From: Smallanthus sonchifolius
Taxonomy: Eukaryota; Streptophyta; Magnoliopsida; Asterales; Asteraceae
Length of the DNA stretch: 64,000 bases
Direction of reading: 5' to 3'
Assembly: GCA_023525975.1 (NCBI GenBank)
Contig: CM042018.1
Location: 75,027,001 to 75,091,000, forward strand
The notes beneath the pieces are model-generated. The model saw nothing but the letters and a program-made list of their open reading frames with translations, was not told the origin of the DNA and made no database searches. Shown here piece by piece: positions 1 to 11,629 of the stretch. The translations under genes and the position numbers were made by a program. The stretch's first letter is position 1, and the number at the start of each line of letters is the position of its first letter.

Positions 1-122
1 TTGACATTCTTTTTCTCTAACTCTTTGTAGGCAACATCTAAATGAAATTGTTTTTCGCTAATTTTAATTGAAAAATCTTGTTTATCTTTTCTAAGATTTT
101 CAATAGAATCATTAAAACGTTT
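1..122 (-). pseudogene. Sirevirus gag fragment (coiled-coil part)
   Basis: On the minus strand this stretch resembles the coiled-coil portion of the Sirevirus gag, matching by eye the minus-strand gag of Sire-2 near 24,000-24,090 with many substitutions. It is cut by the window edge on the left. The likeness ends near 122, where gypsy LTR-like sequence begins, so Ty3-A may have landed in an older copia element. No function is retained. The right edge is approximate. Confidence 0.5.
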
Positions 123-3100
123 TAAGGTTATTTATCGTAAAACCTTATAACGCGTTTATAATCTAATTATGTGCGTCTTAGACATAATTTCAGTTAATTA
201 GGTTATTATAAAGTCTAGCAAAGCCCTTCGTATGCATTGGTTTGCATTTCGTGAATTTTTGGAATTTACGGTACCGCGTATCTGTAAAATGTCCGTATTT
301 AGCGTTGGTAACGACCCGATTAATTTAAAAATATCTGTTTTTTCCAAAATTATTTAGACAGACTTATATTAGTGGATTATATGTGAAAATTATTTGCTAC
401 TTGTTAAATATCACGTTCAGTGATTTTCGTTGCGTTTTACCCGGTATTTTAATCTTTTGACATACCGGAAGCGTAAAAATACATTGTTTGGCATAAATTA
501 TTATTTTTACTAATTATGATTGTAAATAATTAGTGGATATTTTATATATTTTTATTTTGGTGAAAAACCATGTTTAAAATGGTAAAGGTTTATAAAAGTG
601 TTGTAGTTTTTATAAAATGTCACCTACATGTGTGTAGAAGTTTAAAAAAAAGAGATGACAACTTTTCTCTCCCCCAAAAATCATCCAAATGAGAGTCCCA
701 CCCCACCTTAATCATCACTAAAACATCATGATGATTTCCTACTTACACACTTTGCCACTTCCTTCACTCAATACCCCAAATGATGGTGCATGTGCTTGGG
801 ACTACTCCATCTCTCTCCTCTCCTCTCTCCCTCCTTAAAATAGTAACCCACCACCTCTATCCTCATTTCACCATAAAAAATTCCTTAAGTCTTCCAAAGC
901 TCTCTCTCTAAGTGTTCTTGCAACTTCTTTGGTGTTCTTGAAGTTCTTGAGCTTTTTTACTTGAAGAATCAAGTGTGGTGAAGCAAGTATCCAAGAATAA
1001 TCATCCATCATCTTCTAATTTCTCTAAGTATCCCCCTTGATTTAGTCAAGAGGTATAAATCTCAATCTCTTTGTTATTTTTCTTAAAGAAAGCTTTGATT
1101 TTTGCAAGTATTGTTCACCTTTAATAAAAGGATTTTTATGAACTATTAAAATCAGCAAATAATGGGTTTTTATTGAAGATTTTCATGGATTTATTTGTAT
1201 GTAAGTACGTCGTGTATATGCATGTATGTTTATATGTTCATATCTTGCAAAAAGTGGTGAATTAGGGCTTGATCTTTACATGCAATCAAATGTTTTGTTA
1301 TGGTTTGTTTCAAATAGTAAATAATGATATATTATTGTATAAAAACATGTTAGTTTATGTGGATCATTGAATTTATGATTTGGGTGTTTATTGCTAAAGA
1401 TTGTTGTCCAAAATCATAATTTAAACTCGGGTTTTGGCATGATTTTTGAGATGGATTGAAATCTGGAAATAAGGTGTTAAATATGATGTATTATAGTAAT
1501 AATGACCATCCCTAAAAGTGTTATTTATGTTGTGATTATTTGCTAAGTGTACGACATGATTATGCTGCTTAAAAGATGCTAAAAAGGTAGATTCTTGTAT
1601 GAAAATACATAGATGTTGTAAATCTGGAATCATGGCTGTAATATGATGATATTTTATGTCCAAAATATAGAATTATCATATTATGTATGATTCTTGGTGT
1701 TTGGATGCGTTTTGTTAGGTTTTACGCTAAACTTGTCGATTAAAACGTTAGTTTTCGACATGAAAAATGTGTATTTGTTAATTCTGAGTTTTGAGCAGTA
1801 AGTTTGAGTATATTTTATGGTTAAATTTCAGCTCTTAAGGTATATAATTATTTCATGTTATGAAATATGCATTTGTACTTGTCGATTGACGCTTCGGTTG
1901 TCATGTATGTGCTATAAATTGCCATGTCTAGGTACTTTATGTCAAAATAATGAAAGATTGTTTTGTTTGATGAAATATATTTTATTAAGTATATTTTGAT
2001 GATATATGATGTTATATGAACTCATGTGTTAGAAATTTAGAAGTTTGTTCCTTAAAAGTTAGTCGTTTTGCTTGAAAAGTGCTTATGTGCAAATATTTTG
2101 GTTTTATTGTTTTCGCATGTGATTTAGAACTTATAAGGATATGTATGAGTATATATATATGTATTACTAGTTTCATACTTTCATTTTGGTTGTTGATAAG
2201 TAATAACACTTGATGTATCCGTATGTGTGTATGATCCACCGTTTTTTTTTAAACATAACCGCGTGTCATAGTCACCAACGGGTCGTTTAAATAAACATTT
2301 TCTTAAAAATAATATAAGTGTAAGTAGGTTGGGTGAACAACATGCTTGTGAGACTTGAGGTTCCATTAGTAATGTATCCCTCGTGTTTAGGGCACCATTA
2401 GCGTTTGTGGGCGTATTTTTGCTAGCACTCGTTTTTCTATCGTTCGTTACTTCAAGGTGAGTTTTTCACGGCCCCTTTTTAAACTATTTTGTTGTTATAT
2501 AAAATATGGGGGAAGAACATGCTTCGTTTGTCTATCAATCATTTGACTTGTTTCATGTGTTTGTTTGATGGACTCGAGCAAGGGCATTCGTTATGTATTC
2601 ATGTATTCGTTCATGAATGCCCACTCTCATGATCAGCATCGTTGATCGGTTGTTCGTACGAGAGAATATATTTTGAAAGGATTCGTGGGACATGTTATAT
2701 TCGTTTCTCGGTTTGATTATAAGCTCTAGGTACTGTCATTTTGTCGTATCCCTTGCAAGTTTATGACATATCACATGTTTGTCCAAGTTAACTGATAGTT
2801 CATTAAATTCGTTTGTGTTTTCGTTTAAACCCGTGAAACTCGCTCAACTTTATGTTGATGTTTTTAAGCATGTTTTTCAGGTACTTAGATGCTCTCGTGC
2901 GGTTATGAAAATGGGCTTTTGGGCAAACACTTGTATCGGAATTCTGTTGGGACATTTTAAACTTTATTTTGGATCCTCATGTGTTGGATCATGAAAAACT
3001 CTTGTTTTAAATTTCAATGCTTTTAAATTTGGATAACTGTAAGACTTATCTTTTACTTCGTTGAATTTTTCGGAGGTTTTAAATAAATGTGTTTGCTTAT

Positions 3101-3178
3101 CATCATTGGCTCTAACTTATGTAACCACCATGCTTAGGTCTCGTTTCTGCTGCGAAACATCGTTTTCGGGGTGTGGTA
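123..3178 (+). repeat. Ty3-A 5' LTR
   Basis: Called an LTR because a primer site lies 5 bases beyond its right edge and because it shares landmarks with the other gypsy LTRs here. These are a CT-rich leader around 800-1060, a GTGAGT donor-like site at 2457 followed by CGGCCCCTTTTT and a G-rich GGGGGAAGAACATG stretch, and a CATGTTTTTCAG acceptor-like site ending at 2880. The right end reads GTGTGGTA where relatives have GTGTGACA, so the terminal CA appears mutated. The rest is AT-rich with only short chance ORFs. The left edge is an estimate. Confidence 0.6.
2457..2880 (+). other. Candidate intron in Ty3-A LTR
   Basis: Starts AAG|GTGAGT and ends GCATGTTTTTCAG|G, 424 bases. CTCAACTTTATGTTGAT lies just before the acceptor, where branch-point sequence is expected. 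The same start and end words recur in the LTRs of Ty3-B, C, D and F. Splicing is inferred only from sequence. Confidence 0.45.
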
Positions 3179-3183
3179 GAAGT

Positions 3184-3196
3184 TGGTATCAGAGCC
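3184..3196 (+). other. Ty3-A primer binding site (tRNA-iMet)
   Basis: TGGTATCAGAGCC is complementary to the 3' end of plant initiator tRNA-Met and lies just after the LTR end, the position used to prime minus-strand cDNA. Confidence 0.85.
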
Positions 3197-3506
3197 TATG
3201 GTTATAGCGAACTAGAAAATGTTTTTCTTAAAAATCTAGACTATAACTTTTAAAACGAGTTTTTGGGGTAAAGGCGTTTTCATACCGCGTGCATCTTATG
3301 TTAGGAGTAAGTGTTAGTATTAGGGTCGTATTAGGATACTTTCTCTATGTGCCTTACGAGCCTTAAATGTGTTGCATACGTACGTGCTTACATTTATGGG
3401 CAAATTATTTATATCGTGTAAATATTCCGTATCACATAAGTCCCTTTCGCCTTCCATCATCTCGATCTCTTTTAATAGTGAGCCAGAGTTCTCACCAGTT
3501 TCGCCG

Positions 3507-3815
3507 ATGTCTCAAGATTCAGTTCTTGGTTTAGGATTTGACCCGAGTTCTTGGTTTAGGATTTGACCCGAGCATGCCGAATTTTGCTGCTCACCTGTAT
3601 TATGGGAATGGGTGGATAGAAGAATCTGAAGACGAAGAGGTACCATCTAGTGAGGAAGAATCGAAAGATGAAGAGGAGCCTAGACAAAAGGAATCTGATG
3701 ATGAAAAGGAGTCTTGTGAGGAAGAGCCAGTTGAGACGAGTCCTTTGGTTGAGAAACCTATGGAGGAGACTCTAGCTAGTGATGAGCCTACTCCAGTGAT
3801 TCCCGTGACTATTAG
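3507..3815 (+). pseudogene. Ty3-A ORFx, N-terminal part (pre-gag ORF)
   Basis: A reading frame between primer site and gag. From the ATG at 3507 it reads 12-15 residues, then is thrown out of frame by a 25-bp tandem duplication at about 3518-3567. The downstream frame is acidic, rich in Glu, Asp and Ser, with about 14 repeated EE or DE steps, and turns Pro- and Thr-rich before 3815. There Ty3-B is inserted with target duplication attag. The protein resumes at 42969 in Ty3-A sequence. Function unknown; its position and general plan match ORFx of Ty3-C and Ty3-D. The N-terminus is uncertain because of the duplication. Confidence 0.6.
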
Positions 3816-3889
3816 TGTGACAATCCGGACTTTCATGCTAACTCAGTTAGCAAATCCAGTTAAACTCTAACTAGTCACAAACTTCAGGG
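3816..3889 (+). repeat. Ty3-B 5' LTR stub
   Basis: Identical to the first 74 bases of the Ty3-B 3' LTR at 39915-39988 except for one T/C difference. It breaks at GGG (3887-3889), where sequence jumps into the middle of the Ty3-C LTR (matching 35428 onward). Confidence 0.9.
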
Positions 3890-5134
3890 TTCGACCCGGG
3901 TGGTCATCAAATATTTTTAAATACCATTTCTAAAACTCCAAAAATTTTATAAAAAATATTTTTATAAACCTTGAAACATTTATAACAGAATAAAAGCAGA
4001 ATCATTAAATTTCAATATAAATTCCGATTTAATCCGAATTAAAGTGTTAAATTGTATATTAAACTTTTAAATCAAAACTTTAAATATTTAAATTAATTTC
4101 TAAATAAAAATAATTAATTTTATAATGGTTATAAAATATTAACTTCATTTAAAACAATCAATACTTTTTACGCACCTTTATATATAAATATCATTTTTAC
4201 ATATCTTTATAAATAAATAAATAAATAATTTATTTAAATAAGATAAATCACACGACTAATTTTATAACTAAATTATTAAATAATAATTATTTAATTTATC
4301 TAGTTATTCGAACTCAAAACTTAGTTTAATTATTTTAAAACTATTTATTTAAATTCCTCATTTTATGAAACATTTCATTCAAGTACGAACCACTAATACT
4401 TACCACTCCAACACTTGTCACACACAACCGATTCAATCCTAGACTTAGACATAGACTATTGTACCCCCTAATAATTCAAATATACATTATACATTAGGTT
4501 AACGTGGTGAGTTTCATGGATCAAATTTCTATCTAGTCTCCCGTGTTTAGCTACACCTTGAACCAAGTGAGTATTGCATAGCCCTTTTTACTCTTTGCAC
4601 CTTTTGGGGTGGAACATGAACACTGTACAACACTATTACTTACACTTACACAAACTACATAAGTACAAATCCTCTTTACATTCATGTGTGCAATTTGAGC
4701 TTTGTGCCCGAGTGCTAGTTGTGCTAACTTTTTTATGCGATTATGTGCAATCATTAACTATTCAAGCCGACGGTAAACAATGATAGATCTATTGAGTCTG
4801 ACAAACCCAACCCAGGTTGAATGATTGTTACCGACAACACAATTTTTGCATGCTAGTTACAAAGGTTTGATTGTACTTGGTTACACAATAGCTGCTCCCC
4901 ATAAATGCCTTATTTTATCATGATATGTAAGGATTTGTTTATTTACAAACTATATGCGATCTATATACAAACCTATGTTATACTCACCAACTTTTTAGTT
5001 GACTTTATTTTATTCATGTTTCAGGTACTAATGTGTGAGTGTGATCAAGATGTGCTACACATAGGCTTGGACCTAGTTAAATTAAATAAAGAACTTATGT
5101 ATTTCAATTATGTTGTTTTTCTTGGATTGTTTTG
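3890..5134 (+). repeat. Ty3-C 5' LTR, left remnant
   Basis: Near-identical to 35431-36675 of the Ty3-C 3' LTR, with scattered single-base differences. The LTR start is missing through the deletion junction at 3887-3889. Sire-1 is inserted after ttttg at 5130-5134. Contains the candidate intron 4567-5024; the short ORFs here are chance frames. Confidence 0.9.
4567..5024 (+). other. Candidate intron in Ty3-C 5' LTR
   Basis: CCAA|GTGAGTATT to TTCATGTTTCAG|G, 458 bases, the same length as its twin at 36108-36565. ACTCACCAAC and TTGACTTT sit 15-45 bases before the acceptor. Inferred from conservation only. Confidence 0.45.
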
Positions 5135-5289
5135 TGTTGAAGCACTTTCTTGTGACAACACTCTGGATAGAGTCTTAGTTTGTATTTCTAATGTCTGTAA
5201 TTTGTCTTTGTATGTAAGAGTCGTTATGTAATAGTTTATCGAGTTGTATTTACTTTTACATAATGTATGTTGCATTTCTTCTAAGTGTT

Positions 5290-5412
5290 TTGCGCACTTA
5301 CATGTGCGCAGGAGAAAGCTCCTGCGTACTTAGCAAGTACGCAGGAAGACCCATGCGTACTTGCTAAGTACGCAAGAGCATTTGGTCCTGCGCACTTGCT
5401 AAGTGCGCAGGC
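5290..5412 (+). repeat. Palindrome cluster in Sire-1 LTR
   Basis: Four successive imperfect palindromes of about 24 bases with arms GCG(T/C)ACTT and AAGT(A/G)CGC and loops of 3-6 bases, alternately flanked by CCT...AGG. The same word family fills the leader (5985-6215) and the pre-ORF3 spacer. Family-specific palindromes of this kind are known in other Sireviruses. Confidence 0.85.
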
Positions 5413-5422
5413 ATCAGGTCTG

Positions 5423-5430
5423 TATAAATA
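5423..5430 (+). promoter_or_regulatory. TATA box of Sire-1 5' LTR
   Basis: TATAAATA at 5423-5430, just downstream of the palindrome cluster; the same box is at 30068-30075 in the 3' LTR and, reversed, at 13432-13439 in Sire-2. The transcript start would be about 30 bases further on. Confidence 0.65.
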
Positions 5431-5666
5431 GGTTTGGTTCACATAGGATAAGTACGCAGTCACAGTAGCAAATACGCAGATTGTAAATTCAGTGCTTTTC
5501 TCTGTAACCTTTAAGTGATTATAATACAAAGAACGTTTAAAGTGATTCTCTTGTTGGTTTGCTTTGTTTAGTTTGACTCTCCACCTAGTCACGGGCATTC
5601 CGCACCCGGTTCGACTAGTAGACCCACTTGCATGTGATGATCCGCCACACCGGAGGGACCTACAAG

Positions 5667-5678
5667 TGGTATCAGAGC
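5667..5678 (+). other. Sire-1 primer binding site (tRNA-iMet)
   Basis: TGGTATCAGAGC starts three bases after the LTR end CCTACA; complementary to the 3' end of initiator tRNA-Met. Confidence 0.9.
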
Positions 5679-6251
5679 GTTGCTCTTGAATTCGAGTGTT
5701 GTAAGTGAGTTTGGAGACGTTTTTTTTACTGAGTTTTACAAGCAAAAAGAGGTATTTTTGTTGATTTTTGTGATAAAAAGGGTAGCTCTTGAGCACTTTT
5801 TTAGAAGCAAAAATCTCTCAAAAACCAATTTTTGTTGTGTATTTGAGTTATTTGAGCATCAAAGGTTGGTTAGAAACAAGTTTCTGACCCTTTGGCTCAT
5901 TTGCATTAATTATCAGGCCAATTTTTACCATATCCGGCAATTTTCCAGTCACCGGAAAAGGTTGGTGAGAGTTGCTGAAAAGGTATCCTGCGTACTTACC
6001 ATTTTTGGCAAAAAGTACAGTTTTCTGCGTACTTACTAAATACACAAGAGTTATCTCCTGCGTACTTATAAGTGCGCAAGACTGAACTTGTGCGAACTTA
6101 AGTTATATCTTGCGTACTTACATCTACTCCTGCGTACTTACAAGTACGCAAGAGCAAATATAAATACGCAGGACCATTTCTCAAGTGCGCTAGGCCAAAG
6201 TCAAGTGCGCAACTGTGTCTGACTTTTCTGAAATTTGACTAAGTGTTCACT
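5679..6251 (+). repeat. Sire-1 leader with palindrome repeats
   Basis: Non-coding stretch between primer site and the gag ATG. The second half (about 5985-6215) carries seven or more copies of the GCGTACTT / AAGTACGC half-site family, some paired into hairpins and some single. No convincing ORF; the frames here are not shared with Sire-2. Confidence 0.75.
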
Positions 6252-9200
6252 ATGTCGAATCTTCAGAGTTTGGGAAACATGTTAAACTATGATAATGAGA
6301 TCGATACACCACAGAAACCGCCAAAGTTGCTAAACGTAAACGATTATTCTAATTGGAAAGCACGTTTCGAGCACTACAATTGTTATACCGACTCATCATT
6401 ATGGATACAATCCTTGAGGGATATAAGCATCCCACACACATCGATCTTGATGATGAATTGCCCAAGCTTATTTCTAAACTCGATGAGGAAGAAAAGAAAG
6501 CATATGATCGAGAGAAGAAGGCACTTGGTTCGATCACTATGGCATTAACCCGGGAATTGTTCCACAATTTTCGAGGGTATGACAATTCTAAGGATCTCTG
6601 GAAAGCTTTACAGAAGAGATTCGAAGGAAATAGTGACATCAAGAAGAGTAAACGGGATCTTCTCAGGAAGCAGTATGAGTGTTTCAGATTTTTTCAGAAT
6701 GAATCTTTAGATGACCTCATTTCTAGGTTCTATCATTTACAGACTGAGTTGAAGGCTTTTGATCTCAAGTATCCAGCTGAAGAGATGGTGGAAAAGTTTT
6801 TGGATGCTTTACCACCCAAATTTGAGATGTACACAACCCTAATGAGGGAAAATCCTAAATTCTATGAGCTGATAGTTGAAGAGGCAATAGGAAAGGTTCA
6901 AGCTCATGAAATGAACCTAAGAAGAAAGGAGAGCTCTGGAAGATCCCAGATACAAGACCCTTCTATGTATCATGGGACGTCTTCTACATCCAAGTCATCT
7001 GGCTCTGGAATTTCCCTCTTCATTGGAAATCCTACTGAAGAAGACCACTCAACTGGGTGTGGTGGTCATGCTTACTATGCTTCAGGATCAGGGTTGGGGT
7101 CTCATCATCAAAATACCTCAAGAAATCCTCCTGCTACGTCTTCAGCTAACAACTCAGCTATAGCCAGAATAGCTGAAGATCATGTAGCATTATTCTCATC
7201 TTGCATGCTTGCATATGAAAACTTCATAGGTGGCAAGCTTACTGATCCAGAGATGATTGAAGAAGATTTTAATCAAGTGGATCCTGATGACATGGAGGGC
7301 ATGGATATTCAATGGAATATGGCCATGCTTTTGAGGAGAGCCAAGCGTTTCCTGAACAGAATAGGAAGAAAGTTTATTGGCGGGCATCCTAATGCCAAGG
7401 TCGGGTTTGACAAATCCAAGGCCAAATGCTACAAGTGTCTGAACTATGGACACTTTGCTCGTGAGTGTCAGAAAGAAAGAGCACCTGCCTCTGGTTTCAC
7501 CCGACCCAGCCAAGGAAACAGCCATGGCCAAAACAATCCAAACCACCACAATCAACGCCAAGGTGGAACGTCCAATGCACTGGTAGCCCAACAGGACGAC
7601 AGCTTTGATTGGGGTGTTCATCTGGAGGATGCCATCATCGCACAAACACAGGTTGGTCTCATGGCTGAGATCATGGAATTGATGGAAGCAGAGAGAAGGG
7701 AAGCTTCTATGGCTGACCTAAAAGAGTCTACTACTGCTGCTACAGAGGAAGAGGAGTAAGCTGAAGGAAAGGAAGCTTCTGTAGCTGAGAAAGAGGAATC
7801 AACTACTGCTATTGCTCTCATGGCCATTGGAGAAGCAACAAGTTCATCTCATGAGGTAGACTCTAATCCCTTTTCTGATGTTTCATGTTCTAAGTGTCTA
7901 GGGCTAAAACTTGAAAACTCTAAGCTCCAAGACAAAATCGAACCCCTAAGTATGGCAGCTCTAAACTATAAAGAAAACGAAAAACGTTTTAAAGAGTCTA
8001 TTGAAACGTTGAAAAAGGAAAAACGGGAGTATTCTTTAAAAATGAGCGATCAACAGCTTCACTTGGATATTGCTTATAAGGGGTTAGAAAAACGGAACAA
8101 TGAAATCAACCAACTGCAAAATGAGATCTTGCAGTTAAAATGCACAAATGAGAAGTTGAAAAACTCTCGTTTTGTGGTGGAACACTACGAGTCTGTAGTG
8201 AGACAACTGAATGGGTTAGGTTTGGGTACTAATGCCATTCCTCCACCAGTGAGCGGGAAGTTTGTCAATAGCTTAATAGACATTGATCTCACTTGTCTAG
8301 ATGAGTCCTCTGATAAGGATGATTCCCCTAAAAAGGATGAATCCTCAAGTAAGGCTAACTCAACATCTAGTGAGGAGTTTGTTACTACTTCTGAAGACGA
8401 GTTGGTTAACTCTTGCCCTGAAGGAGTAGTATCTGAGGAGTTGTTGACTGAACATAAGGTAAAGCAAAACGTTATCACTAATGGTGATAACTGCATTTTA
8501 ACTGAACCCGACATCATTGAAACAAATGATAAACTAAAAGTAATGCTTTACGGGGGGTATAAAAGTCTTAACCAAGTAAAGAAAAGGGCTTTTTCAGCTC
8601 ACTATGGGCTTGGGTATAAAGAAAATTTGGAAAAAATATTATACTCCCAAAAACCAAACTGGTAAGGTTCAGACTAATGTTCATAAACCAACTCCTCCTT
8701 CTCATAAAGCTGAGTTATCTAAGGCCAGATCTAATGAGCCTTACAAGAGAACTTTTGTAGACAAGAGGAACTGTTTTCACTGTGGCTTGGTTGGTCACAT
8801 TTTTGTGAACTGTCCTTCTAAGAATCAAGGGAAACGGCCTGTTGTCTACCAACCAGCTGCTATCCCCAGGTCGCCACCAGTGAAACCATCTCCCAAACAT
8901 CCAAAGCAGAATGTGGTTAAACCACCAGTCCAACCGATGGCAAAGCCAAAGATCAAATCTGAGGCCAAACTTTATGTTGCAAGAAAGGTAAAGCAACCTG
9001 CTGTACCTCGTGTGTCTACATCTGGTAGTACACGTACTGGTGAGAAATCTGTGGCTAGACTCTCTAAGCCACAGAGAAGAAGAAGAAGGAATAAGAGGTT
9101 GAGAAAGCTGGAACAGCTGACTAAAGTTCAATCAGGTGAAGCTTCCACAAGTTCACCGGCTGTGGTTGAGCCAAAGTCTCCTGTTCTGGTTAAGAATCAA

Positions 9201-9371
9201 AAGAGATACTGGAACAAGAAAGTAAAAGGTTCTCAATCTCCTGTTCCCAATTCCTCCAAAGATTCACCAATTTTGAACAGTCATCATGACTGTGAGTTAA
9301 AAGAAGTAGTTTATTTTGAGAAAGACGGATGACCCAAGACCACAATGGCTTGGGTCTCCAAATCTAACTAA
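6252..9371 (+). pseudogene. Sire-1 gag (broken)
   Basis: Structural polyprotein that would form the cytoplasmic particle. The start at 6252 matches the first residues of the intact Sire-2 gag. Regions in order: N-terminal gag_2/UBN2-like domain, a CCHC zinc knuckle (CYKCLNYGHFARECQ, near 7425-7470), a Glu-rich stretch, a coiled coil (about 7900-8200), a Ser/Asp-rich linker, a second knuckle (CFHCGLVGHIFVNC, near 8770-8815) with all four metal ligands present, and a basic Pro-rich tail. Breaks: one base lost near 6408, TAA at 7757, one extra A in a run near 8637, TGA at 9330. The natural stop is TAA at 9369. Ty3-D is inserted 53 bases later. Confidence 0.9.
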
Positions 9372-10156
9372 TTCTTTTGTTAATGGTGCAGGGACGTCCG
9401 AAGGGTACTATCTCTAACCGCTGGTGTGACACCCGACATTTCAGGTCAATATCCGTACATGTATTAAACAAGTTTTCATTATAATTATTTTTTTGATTTA
9501 CTTAATTTCACAAACAAGGACATTAAGGTCTAACAAAGACCGAACATTGTCTCATTTTATATCTTGGTAATTCTGGGAGTTACCGGTTCACATACCAGTA
9601 TAAACCGAATTAAAATTTCCTTTGTAAAAACTATAATTGATATTAATACCCTTAATAAACTTACACTTAAATCCTATTATACAATTAACCCAACCCACCT
9701 TTTTGACTTTCTCGGCCGAAGCCAGAGAAGACCACCCCCCCCATTCTCACGTCCCATTTTACCATACTTCCTAATTGACTATTTTAAAACCCATACCACC
9801 TCAATCATCTTTATCACAATTCCTTTTCATATTTCTCATTTTCATACGGCAAACATTCCAATTCTCTTCAATTAGAAGTCCAGTTTTAAGGCAAAAATAA
9901 ATCAAAAATTCGGTGTTTTAAGAAGAATTTCAAGTGTTTCTGAAAAGAGTTTAGCAAAAGATTCAAGATCATTTCTCTGTTATTCTCGAAATCGCCATCT
10001 CTGTTTTAAAGGTAAAAACTCAATACTATCTACATTATTTTCTTTAAACCGTAGCTAAACATACAACTTATTTGAACGCAAGTAAGATAACAAGAAAAGT
10101 GTGTCAAATTCAAGATTTAAAACATAAAAATAGGCAGGACTGATTCTGTCAAAACA

Positions 10157-10497
10157 AAAGTCTAGTAATCGAAACTATAGTTTCGATACCAGTTTACTCA
10201 AGTTTCGATACTAGTTGTTCAATCGAAACTAGGTAGTTTCGATACATATTACTCAAATCGAAATTAGGTAGTTTCGATACCCTTCTTGCCAATCGAAACT
10301 AGGTAGTTTCGATACCATTTTTTGCTCAAATCGAAACTAGGATGTTTCGATATCTAATCTGCACAATCGAAACTAGGAAGTTTCGACAACTGTCCTACTC
10401 AATCGAAACTAGGTAGTTTTGATACCCAACTACTCAATCGAAACTAGGAAGTTTCGATACTCAATTGCCCAATCGAAACTAGGTAGTTTCGATACCT
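10157..10497 (+). repeat. Palindrome array in Ty3-D LTR
   Basis: About ten units of 30-36 bases, most built on ATCGAAACTAGGTAGTTTCG followed by AT, an imperfect palindrome with arms ATCGAAACTA and TAGTTTCGAT. Units are separated by variable 8-15 base spacers. Single substitutions in some arms (AAACTAGGA, TTTTGAT) show partial decay. Confidence 0.9.
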
Positions 10498-10720
10498 GTG
10501 TCAGTCCCCTTTGGGCAGTAACTAAGATCTGTTTTATAACGAAACAAGTGTTGAACAACTAAGAGGATATTTTAAACAAAAGCAACCAGATTTACAAAGT
10601 CGGTGAACAATATGCAGCAAGAGACGTTCGGTCTTAACACAATTTACCCTTTGGTATCTAGGGTACGAATAGTCAAGTTTGACTACAACAAGTATCATTA
10701 CAAGTATACACAAACTCAAG

Positions 10721-11217
10721 GTGAGTTTCACGGCCCCTTTTTACTGTTTTTAATATTTGGGGGAAAAACATACTTACAACTATTTTATGGGATAACAAGA
10801 GAATAAGGCACGACTTTTATGTTTACATGAGATGAGAACAACAAGTTGAGGCCGCTAAAGTCCCCTGGAATAACGTAGTAACCATTATCTGTAGCCTAGG
10901 GTCCTATGAATAGTACTATGGAGAGTGACGTCTCCCGGTCATGGTTAGTCACGCTAACCACTATCTGGAGGATTTATGGCCGCATAGAACCGGATAACGA
11001 AATTAGGGGCGTGTACAATTGTCATGGTTTGGTTACGCCTCATGTATGAACATATGATTTGTATTCCTAGCTAGTCTACAAATGGGTCAACAATTCTTAT
11101 TCTGTTTATCACATGCACCTGAAACTATTTACGAACAATTGAATTTTTCAAAGAACTATTTGATTAAACCTGTGAACTCACCAACCTAGTGTTGATAATT
11201 TTAAGTATGTTTTTCAG
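10721..11217 (+). other. Candidate intron in Ty3-D LTR
   Basis: CTCAAG|GTGAGTTTCACGG to AGTATGTTTTTCAG|G, 497 bases, with CTCACCAACC about 40 bases before the acceptor. Start and end words are shared with the Ty3-A and Ty3-B LTRs. Confidence 0.5.
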
Positions 11218-11487
11218 GAAATTGACGCGATCGCAAGGTTAGCAATGTAGATTACATGCATGCACGATGGATACAACTTTTGGGGGATTTCTCTTGTATA
11301 ACTCATTGTAATAGAGTCATATTTGCGAAATCTTCACTTTTTGTAAACTCAATTTACATTTGTGAAATGTAAAACTTTAAACTTGTTTATGTATCCATTT
11401 ATCATGTATGTGTTTGCGGTAATCATATGCTTTGGAAATCTTGAACGTCGCGCCTCGCGTTTTCTCCTTGGCGGGGTGTGACAGACT

Positions 11488-11500
11488 TGGTATCAGAGCC
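11488..11500 (+). other. Ty3-D primer binding site (tRNA-iMet)
   Basis: TGGTATCAGAGCC four bases after the LTR end; initiator tRNA-Met complement. Confidence 0.9.
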
Positions 11501-11629
11501 ATTGATTATAGCGAACTAGGAGTCTACAAAGGAACCTAGTCTATAATCTAAATGACTCACTAAAACGTTTTCATTGCATTAGCATTGCATAACCAGTCAT
11601 CATGTCATATGGATATTGTAGTCACAAGC

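Larger units (their letters stand above)
5135..5664 (+). repeat. Sire-1 5' LTR
   Basis: 530 bases, TG...CA, matching 29780-30309. Holds a block of GCGTACTT/AAGTACGC palindromes (5290-5410) directly upstream of a TATA box at 5423. Followed after two bases by the primer site. Confidence 0.95.
9425..11483 (+). repeat. Ty3-D 5' LTR
   Basis: 2059 bases, TGTGACACCC...GGGGTGTGACA, followed four bases later by the primer site. Contains a donor-like AAAG|GTAAAA at 10012, the palindrome array 10157-10497 and the candidate intron 10721-11217. No coding capacity supported; the frame at 9564-9875 is chance. Confidence 0.85.

Noticed and set aside
3600..3836. Minus-strand Ser-rich ORF
   Set aside because: It is the antisense of the acidic ORFx stretch.
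4905..5231. 108-residue ORF spanning the Ty3-C LTR into the Sire-1 LTR
   Set aside because: It crosses an insertion junction, so the frame is accidental.
5281..5796. Minus-strand ORF with repeated Cys-Ala-Leu words over Sire-1 LTR and leader (also at 29926-30318, 17613-17981)
   Set aside because: The repeats are the DNA palindromes read through; the same DNA gives such words in several frames.
10157..10497. CRISPR-like look of the regularly spaced repeat array
   Set aside because: The units are imperfect palindromes of changing length inside a plant LTR, with no cas genes and eukaryotic context throughout.
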